This document shows, in pieces, positions 30,695 through 35,870 of a DNA stretch of 35,870 bases. Positions within the stretch are counted from its first letter, which is position 1, and each line of letters opens with the position of its first letter. The notes below the pieces were generated by a model. It saw only the letters and a program-made list of their open reading frames with translations, made no database searches and was not told the origin of the DNA. The stretch spans positions 1 through 35,870 of the forward strand of contig SVGS01000027.1 in assembly GCA_015056205.1 (NCBI GenBank), in the 5' to 3' direction. The DNA comes from Clostridiales bacterium (GTDB lineage: Bacteria; Bacillota; Clostridia; Christensenellales; Aristaeellaceae). The translations under genes were made by a program, and so were the position numbers.

Positions 30695-32185
30695 TTACAT
30701 CAGCGGGCGCACCGCCTGATATACTTTCCTGTACCGTTCGTAAATCCGCATATACTGTTCATGTCGCTTGGGGTCGGGCAGGTAAGTTTCCCGCTGCCGC
30801 ACCATGACCGCTGCGGCCTCCGCCAAATCCCTGAATACGCCTACGGCGACGCCGGTGAGCATGGCGCTGCCCACGGTGCCCGCGTCGGTAGTCTTCAGGG
30901 ACAGGATGGGCAGGTTCAAAATATCAGCCTTCATCTGCATCCATACCTTGGACTTGGCCCCGCCGCCCGTGGCATGGAGCTTGGTAAAGTGAATACCGGA
31001 AGCGGCCAGGGCGTCGTAATTCAGCCGCATTTCGTAGGCGACCCCCTCCATGCAGGCCCGGTAGATTTCGGAAAGCGTGGTTCCGGCGGTGAGGCCCAGA
31101 ATGGCCCCCTTGGAGCCGGTATCCATGTAAGGCGTGGCTGCGCCAGCGAAGTGGGGCAGCACCAGCAAGCCGGTTGGCTCCTGTTTGTTGTACTGCTGTT
31201 CCAGGTAAGTGTTCACAGAAACGCCTTGCTCTTTTGCCTTTTCCTGTTCCGCTTTGGCGAAGGTGTTCACGCACCATTGGATCAGCGCGCCGCCGGTGTA
31301 GGAAAAAGCATAGGCCACATATTTCCCGGGAATCACGTAGGGCACCACGGAGAAGAACCCTTTGCTCATGACGCTGATATCCGGCAGGCTGTCGTAGATG
31401 GGCGTCAGGCATTCCACGGTGCCCGCGCCGTCCACGGCGGTTTCTCCGTCAAAGGCCCCGGCTCCCACAGCCGCCGCCACCTGGTCATGGCTGACGGTGA
31501 CGATTTGGCAATCGGGGTTCAGTCCCGTCTTTTCCGCCGCCGCTTTTGTGACGCACCCCGCCGCGGTGCCGGTGGGCACGGGTTTGCTGAGCAGGAAAAT
31601 ATCGATCCCCGCCGCGTCCAGGATTTCTTCGCTCCAGGTGAGCTTTCCAATGTCAAAGGCCATAGAGCGGGTCGCTAAGGAATAATCGATCTGGGCGACA
31701 CCCGTCAAATGCCAGGCCACATAATCCCCGATGAGGAAAATATGCCTGGCCTGCTGATACACCTCTGGCTGATGCTTTTTCAGCCACATGATCTTGCAGA
31801 CGGAATACATTTCATGGGGCGCCAAGCCGGAGATTCGGGCGATCCTGTCCGCGCCCAGCGTTTCCACCAATTGGGCGCATTCCTCTGCGCCTCGAGGGTC
31901 AGTGTACAGCATGGCGGTGTGCAGGGGCGTGCCCTGCGCATCGGTCATCACGAAGGTTTCCCCGAAGCTGGTGATGCCAATGCCGCCGATGTCGGGATAC
32001 TGCGTCACCATTTCCCCAATGACCGCGTACACGCTGTCCATCACCACGGAAATGTCGATCTCGTGGCCGCTGACCTGGCGACGCACCGGATAGTCCCGAT
32101 ACGCCTTGCCTAAATCCTGGCCCTGCTCGTCGAAAACCGTTAGTTTACAGCCGGTCGTTCCAATATCTAAGCCTGCGATTTTCAT
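30695..32185 (-). CDS. FGGY-family carbohydrate kinase
   Basis: The product is 496 aa, the usual size. It starts MKIAGLDIGTTGCKLTVFDE (phosphate 1 motif), has DYVAWHLTG and QIDYSLATRSMAFD, and a C-terminal ATP-binding signature (LHATGGGAKSKVWMQMKADI followed by the adenosine segment TTDAGTVGSAMLTGVAVG). The family phosphorylates ketoses or polyols; in this setting it should act on the ketose made by the isomerase. The kinase start overlaps the isomerase stop by 4 bp (ATGA), a clear sign of co-translation. Confidence 0.9.
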   Translation of the reverse strand: MKIAGLDIGTTGCKLTVFDEQGQDLGKAYRDYPVRRQVSGHEIDISVVMDSVYAVIGEMVTQYPDIGGIGITSFGETFVMTDAQGTPLHTAMLYTDPRGAEECAQLVETLGADRIARISGLAPHEMYSVCKIMWLKKHQPEVYQQARHIFLIGDYVAWHLTGVAQIDYSLATRSMAFDIGKLTWSEEILDAAGIDIFLLSKPVPTGTAAGCVTKAAAEKTGLNPDCQIVTVSHDQVAAAVGAGAFDGETAVDGAGTVECLTPIYDSLPDISVMSKGFFSVVPYVIPGKYVAYAFSYTGGALIQWCVNTFAKAEQEKAKEQGVSVNTYLEQQYNKQEPTGLLVLPHFAGAATPYMDTGSKGAILGLTAGTTLSEIYRACMEGVAYEMRLNYDALAASGIHFTKLHATGGGAKSKVWMQMKADILNLPILSLKTTDAGTVGSAMLTGVAVGVFRDLAEAAAVMVRQRETYLPDPKRHEQYMRIYERYRKVYQAVRPLM

Positions 32186-33588
32186 GCGTCGATCTCCACC
32201 CAGTCATAATGCAGGTAGGTAGTGAACGCTTCCTTCAGCACATCTTTCACATGACCTTCGCAGATGGAGGTGTGGTGCTTGAAGCCGCCCCGAGCCAATT
32301 TAATCAGCTTGCTCTGCAGGTCGTCGATTTCCGCCACACCTGCGCAGCCGAAATAACCGTCCTCAATGGGATCGTCAGTGAACCGGGCTTCGGAGGCGTA
32401 AATCACGATCTTGCCGTCCTTGGTCTGGCAGTTGGAAATGGTGATGGGCATGGCCTTGATGCGACCCTCGTTGCAGCCCCAGCCGGAGCCGGGATCCGTC
32501 TTGTCGAACATCTTATGGTTGGTCACGGTACCCTTGCAGGTCATCAGGCCTTGGGCCACGGGGCCGCAGTGAAACAGAATCACCTTGTTTTCGTCGTCGC
32601 CGTAATTGTTGTTCCAGTCCAGCACGGCGGTAGGCTTTTCGGTAGCCAGGTTCATGGCCCGCATGGTGAGGGCGCTGCACATGTCGATTTCGCAGCTGGC
32701 CACGATGCCCCGGTCATTCAGTTCGGACAGGATCACGCAGGGGCAGATGCGCAGGTGGGCTTCCATTTCGTTCCAGCAGCGCAGGGCCAGGGCGTCCAGA
32801 TGGTATTCTTCGATGTACCGGTCAATGACCACCGCCAGCTTGCCCAGGTTCAGCATGTTCATTTCCGGCACCTGGGAAAAATCGGTGTAGTTTTTCAGGT
32901 GCTCGATTTTCGCCAGCACAGCGGGGTCATTATCCTGCATGGCGGCGATCTTGTCAAACACCTCGGACAGGTCGAAGGATTCCACGTTGATCCCGTGCTT
33001 CTGCAGGGCGATTTCATCAAAGCGCACCGTTTTGAAGGCGGTGGTGCGGGCGCCGATGCAGCCCAGGTTGAACCGCTTCATGCCGTTCACCACCCTGCAG
33101 ATCGCGGCGAAATCCCGCAGGTTTTCCTGAAATTTGGGAGAAAGCGGATGCACCACATGGGGCTTCAGGACGGTAAAGGGCACGCCGTACTGGGTGAACA
33201 CATCGGTAACGGAGAACTTACCGCAGTAGGCGTCCCGGCGGTGGGCGAAGTCCATCTTGCCGATTTCATCCGGGTATGCCTGCATGAGGATCGGCACGCC
33301 TGCGTCCTGCAGGGCGGTGATGGCCCCGTTTTCATCGGCGAAGATGGGCATGGAGAAAATCACGCCATCGTATTCGCCTTCATGCTGTTTCAGCCACTTG
33401 GCGTAAAGCAGGCCTTCGTCCCTCGTTTCGATGCCGCCGTAACGGGTCAGGTCCTTGTCCATCATGATGTAGCCATAGCCCGCGTCGGTGACGGCCTTCA
33501 CCATGTCGTCCCGGGCTCCATAGATCAGTTCGCCGGGCATGAAGCCCCGATTGCAGAAAGCCAGTGCGAAAGTCATCTTTTTACTCAT
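32182..33588 (-). CDS. L-fucose isomerase-like (FucI/AraA superfamily) protein
   Basis: The product is about 469 aa from the start at 33588 (MSKKMTFALAFCNRG) with AGGAGG 9 nt upstream. It resembles the L-fucose/L-arabinose isomerase superfamily, with an N-terminal Rossmann-like part (YDGVIFSMPIFADENGAI) and the C-terminal part (HCGPVAQ, CEGHVKDVLKEAF) that holds the Mn2+ site in relatives. The region LRCWNEMEAHLRICPCVILSE is characteristic. It is shorter than classical FucI (about 590 aa), so it belongs to the related-proteins branch with unknown substrate. It should convert an aldose to the ketose phosphorylated by the next enzyme. Gene overlap on both sides (8 bp and 4 bp). Confidence 0.85.
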   Translation of the reverse strand: MSKKMTFALAFCNRGFMPGELIYGARDDMVKAVTDAGYGYIMMDKDLTRYGGIETRDEGLLYAKWLKQHEGEYDGVIFSMPIFADENGAITALQDAGVPILMQAYPDEIGKMDFAHRRDAYCGKFSVTDVFTQYGVPFTVLKPHVVHPLSPKFQENLRDFAAICRVVNGMKRFNLGCIGARTTAFKTVRFDEIALQKHGINVESFDLSEVFDKIAAMQDNDPAVLAKIEHLKNYTDFSQVPEMNMLNLGKLAVVIDRYIEEYHLDALALRCWNEMEAHLRICPCVILSELNDRGIVASCEIDMCSALTMRAMNLATEKPTAVLDWNNNYGDDENKVILFHCGPVAQGLMTCKGTVTNHKMFDKTDPGSGWGCNEGRIKAMPITISNCQTKDGKIVIYASEARFTDDPIEDGYFGCAGVAEIDDLQSKLIKLARGGFKHHTSICEGHVKDVLKEAFTTYLHYDWVEIDA

Positions 33589-34585
33589 GGATTTTTTCCT
33601 CCTCAAAAGAAATGGTCACAGTATGTTTTTCCGTTTCAAAGGCTTTCAGCACCGGCAGGGTGCCGTTTTCCCGCTCGTCATGTCGGCCCATGATATAACA
33701 ATTGGTGGGCTCCAAACCCAGCACGTAATCGCCGGAAGCCATACTGCGCCACTGGGACAGGATGGGCAGGGTATCGCCGCTCCAGGTCATGGTCATGCGC
33801 ACCTGTATATCCGGATTGACCAGCACCGCCCGGAAATCCCGCTTCATTTTCTGGAAGAATACCCGTTCTTCCTCGCCGGGGATGGGCCTATCAAATGCAC
33901 ATTCCCGACCCAGACCCGTTTTGGCGAACTCCGTCCGGGGAATGGTTTCCCGCTCCTCCGGCAGGATCAGCTTGGCTTTTTCAGACAAAAGCGGATAGCC
34001 GAAATTGCAGTGGTAAATCTGCATGAATTCCTCGTCTCTGGGGGTCGGGTTGGTGATTTCATCCGTCATCGTGACCGTTGCGCCAAACGCAGGAATCCGG
34101 ATCGTGCGCCGGTTTTCCAGCACATGGCCGAACAGCGCCGTTTCCCGGATCACGCCTCGAACAATGATTTCATCGCCGACGATCTCCGCGCACACCTGCT
34201 CCGCCGCCAGGGAATGATACCGCCCGTGCAGCGGATGCCATTCCCCGTTGTCCCGGTTGGCGGGCCCGGCAGAACGCAGGCCGCAGGTATAAAGCAGACC
34301 GCCGGGAAAGGTGTTCACAAACTCGTTTTCATAGGGCGCGATCACGGCGGGGCTGTCGTACCCGTTCTTGCTCATCCAGCTCATGTTGACGCCTTGATAC
34401 CGGCATTGCCCGATGTCCAGCCCCATGTCCGGCAGGATATCCAATTCCAAGCCGCCCGCTGTTTTTACCTCGATGATCTCCGTGCCTTTGGCTTTACCCT
34501 CCGCCACGGTCACGCGGCGCAGGGTAACCAGCTGACCCGGATGGCCGATATAGCCCTGCTTGATTTCATACGGAATACTCATCAT
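33581..34585 (-). CDS. DUF4432 / aldose-1-epimerase-like protein
   Basis: The product is 334 aa, a beta-sandwich mutarotase-type protein: LELDILPDMGLDIGQCRYQG, GGLLYTCGLRSAG (with Thr-Cys-Gly), and HPLHGRYHSLAAEQ carrying the catalytic-type His pair; MQIYHCNFGYPLLSE carries further conserved residues. These proteins bind a sugar and interconvert its anomers, which fits its place between a glycosidase and an isomerase. The start has AGGAGAAAGC before tandem ATGs at 34585. The stop overlaps the isomerase start by 8 bp. Confidence 0.82.
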   Translation of the reverse strand: MMSIPYEIKQGYIGHPGQLVTLRRVTVAEGKAKGTEIIEVKTAGGLELDILPDMGLDIGQCRYQGVNMSWMSKNGYDSPAVIAPYENEFVNTFPGGLLYTCGLRSAGPANRDNGEWHPLHGRYHSLAAEQVCAEIVGDEIIVRGVIRETALFGHVLENRRTIRIPAFGATVTMTDEITNPTPRDEEFMQIYHCNFGYPLLSEKAKLILPEERETIPRTEFAKTGLGRECAFDRPIPGEEERVFFQKMKRDFRAVLVNPDIQVRMTMTWSGDTLPILSQWRSMASGDYVLGLEPTNCYIMGRHDERENGTLPVLKAFETEKHTVTISFEEEKIHE

Positions 34586-34597
34586 GCTTTCTCCTGA

Positions 34598-35542
34598 TCA
34601 GCAGCTGATACTGCATTGCTTTAAACCATCAGCAGAAATTGTTACCGTTCCACGGCCGCGAACAGCCAGGAGGGCTCTGCCACGGCAAGAGGTGTGCTGT
34701 TTTTCACGGAAGGATTCTATACTCATAGGGTCTCCTGATCCGAATCCATCTAACATACATCCGTCTAATTCGACATGAATCTGATGTTCTCCTTCCATGA
34801 CAGGCAGCCCCTGCTGATCAACTGCCTGGATTTCAATGAAAGTCAGTTTTTTCCCGGACCAACCATGAATGAATAATTGAGTGGCTGGCCCGGCAGTAGT
34901 CAGACAGTCACGGCCAATTTCCTGTTCTCCCTGGTAAGCAACGGCTTCCAGTTTTCCGGGCATATAGACCGTTTCAAAACCCACCCGATGGTTTTCCAAA
35001 GCTGCTCTTCCGATTTCTTTCCCATCCTGAAGCAGTGCCACTGAATCGCCTGGGCTATAAATTTCAATATGCACAGGCTTATTTTCAAAGCCATTCCATG
35101 TCCAGCTGCGCACGGTCTCCGTTACCGCCCAGGGTGTGTTCTTCGCATCTGCTCCGTAATACTGTGGAAGCTGAACAGAGATATAAGGATTTTTTCGCAA
35201 ACAAAATGTAATCTCACGCAGATAGCTCAATGGCCTGCGGTAGCCAGTCAGATCAATATCCCCACAATAGGCAAGAAGTGCCGGATAGGGGGCGGAAAAG
35301 GTCATCTTTCCTTGATAATTGGTAATCCCAACGCCTGTTTCTCCCAGGTAGTCCCAGCCCGTCCAGGTAAAGTCGCCAAGATTGGCGGGATCACTTTCCG
35401 CATATTTCCAAAGCTGCGGAATGCGCGGAGGATTTGTTTCGGAGCCGAAAATAATGCGGTTGGGATTCTTTTTTGTATCAATATCATAAGCGGGGAGCAT
35501 GTAGTTGTAGCCACAAACATCGACTGCAGCCGCTCTGATCAC
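34598..35542 (-). pseudogene. GH2 beta-glycosidase, N-terminally truncated
   Basis: The remaining 314 residues hold the second half of a GH2 enzyme: IIFGSETNPPRIPQLWKY with the nucleophile Glu (FGSET), DFTWTGWDYLGETG, then a DUF4982-like domain (VHIEIYSPGDSVALLQDGKE) and a GH2 domain-5-like C-terminus (IEIQAVDQQGLPVMEGEHQI). The sugar-binding N-terminal domain, the first barrel half and the acid/base Glu are missing. The frame begins at GTG 35542, preceded at once by an in-frame TAG, where it meets repeat-rich DNA. It was probably an active enzyme feeding the downstream operon, from which it is only 12 bp distant; it is now unlikely to be active, though the promoter for the operon may have been changed with it. 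Confidence 0.75.
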
Positions 35543-35577
35543 CTATATTCTTCAGCGATATATGGACACGATGTAAC

Positions 35578-35722
35578 GGTCCCAAATCCGTTCCCAAATC
35601 CGAGAGAAACGGTCCCAAAAACGTTTCTGGGAGAATTTCTTTCCCAAATCCGTATTTCCGGCAAGTCCCGACATGCCCAGAATCCTTGATTTTTCAGGCA
35701 TCCGGCGATTTTCCCAAATCCG
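35578..35722. repeat. CCCAAATCCG repeats at the GH2 break
   Basis: CCCAAATCCG occurs at 35581-35590, and as TTCCCAAATCCG at 35591-35602, 35641-35652 and 35711-35722. AACGGTCCCAAA appears at 35576-35587 and 35609-35620. The repeats are close together with irregular spacing. No gene is credible here on either strand. Confidence 0.65.
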
Positions 35723-35755
35723 GCTGTTTCCTGAAAACCAATCTCTCTATGTTTT

Positions 35756-35799
35756 GGGGCACTCCTCACTATTCTCCGCGGGGCACTTTTCTCTATCCT
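35756..35799. repeat. 24-bp-spaced imperfect direct repeat resembling an IS end
   Basis: GGGGCACTCCTCACTATTCT (35756-35775) and GGGGCACTTTTCTCTATCCT (35780-35799) agree at 16 of 20 positions and are offset by 24 bp. Multiple short repeats at one end are typical of transposase binding sites of some insertion-sequence families (for example IS21-type). No transposase gene is in the window. Confidence 0.5.
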
Positions 35800-35870
35800 G
35801 AAGCTTACTCCAGCGACGTCAGAAAACGACCCATGATTTGAACCAAAATCCGGTCCCAGCATCCTGCTTC
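35800..35870. other. Window edge, no feature recognised
   Basis: The last 71 bp hold no gene, hairpin or repeat that I can support, apart from one CAAAATCCGGTCCC that echoes the nearby repeat units. Confidence 0.4.

Noticed and set aside
32209..33693. Plus-strand frame of 494 codons opposite the isomerase gene
   Set aside because: Rich in His, Gly and Val with no recognisable motif; the minus strand encodes the isomerase with a ribosome site and overlaps on both sides.
35539..35862. Minus-strand frame of 107 codons in the repeat region
   Set aside because: It is made of the repeat units, has no similarity to anything I know and no ribosome site; the region is repeat-rich non-coding DNA.

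Overview
The window looks like a chromosomal segment of a Gram-positive anaerobe of the Bacillota, most likely a gut or rumen Clostridia/Christensenellales-type bacterium. This is inferred from moderately high GC, strong AGGAGG ribosome binding sites, lipoprotein and MKK-type signal peptides, a B. subtilis-type GAAC-N4-GTTC LexA-like site, a superoxide reductase remnant, polysaccharide-degrading lipoproteins, Sel1-repeat secreted proteins and class II-aldolase sugar catabolism. No rRNA, tRNA or CRISPR array was recognised. Species cannot be named from the sequence alone.

Left part (1-6.1 kb): a two-gene minus-strand unit of secreted proteins, one of which fuses an alpha/beta hydrolase to a cyclohexadienyl-dehydratase-like (PheC/solute-binding) domain; a GNAT acetyltransferase; a 1.4 kb gene-poor stretch with tandem 3' ends of group II introns and a remnant of the intron protein start; DNA polymerase IV (dinB) behind a LexA-like palindrome; and a small double-glycine-leader peptide gene.

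Middle (6.3-18.9 kb): a DAACS dicarboxylate/amino-acid symporter; a minus-strand group of secreted Sel1-repeat proteins (one fused to an S41-peptidase-like domain) with a DUF4003-like protein; a broken AMP-ligase remnant; a membrane PAS-GGDEF protein whose frame breaks at a T8 run; an ABC exporter (ATPase plus permease) followed by a potassium-channel-like protein.

Right-middle (19.0-24.5 kb): a minus-strand polar amino acid ABC uptake operon (two permeases, ATPase, binding protein) ending in an SGNH hydrolase. It is preceded by a TTGACA-17-TAATAT promoter, a previously unlisted 35-codon leader ORF with five Cys and four internal Met codons, an intrinsic terminator, and a leader segment perfectly complementary to the 5' arm of that terminator. 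This looks like a transcription attenuator responding to sulfur amino acids and is the most interesting signal in the window. Upstream lies an antitoxin-toxin-inositol phosphatase transcription unit with an operator-like inverted repeat on its promoter.

Right end (24.5-35.9 kb): a GH30 glycosidase lipoprotein; a cluster of gene remnants (superoxide reductase C-terminus, an unidentified enzyme fragment, a HATPase fragment); an Archaeal_ATPase/DUF234 protein with a palindromic operator-like site; and a minus-strand sugar operon (GH2 beta-glycosidase fragment, DUF4432 mutarotase-like, L-fucose-isomerase-like, FGGY kinase, class II aldolase). The logical route is glycoside hydrolysis, anomer conversion, aldose-ketose isomerisation, phosphorylation and aldol cleavage. 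The GH2 gene is cut at 35,542 by repeat-rich DNA that resembles an insertion-element end.

A recurring theme is a GACAGGGGACG-type hairpin found in intergenic gaps at 5.86, 15.21 and 24.82 kb.
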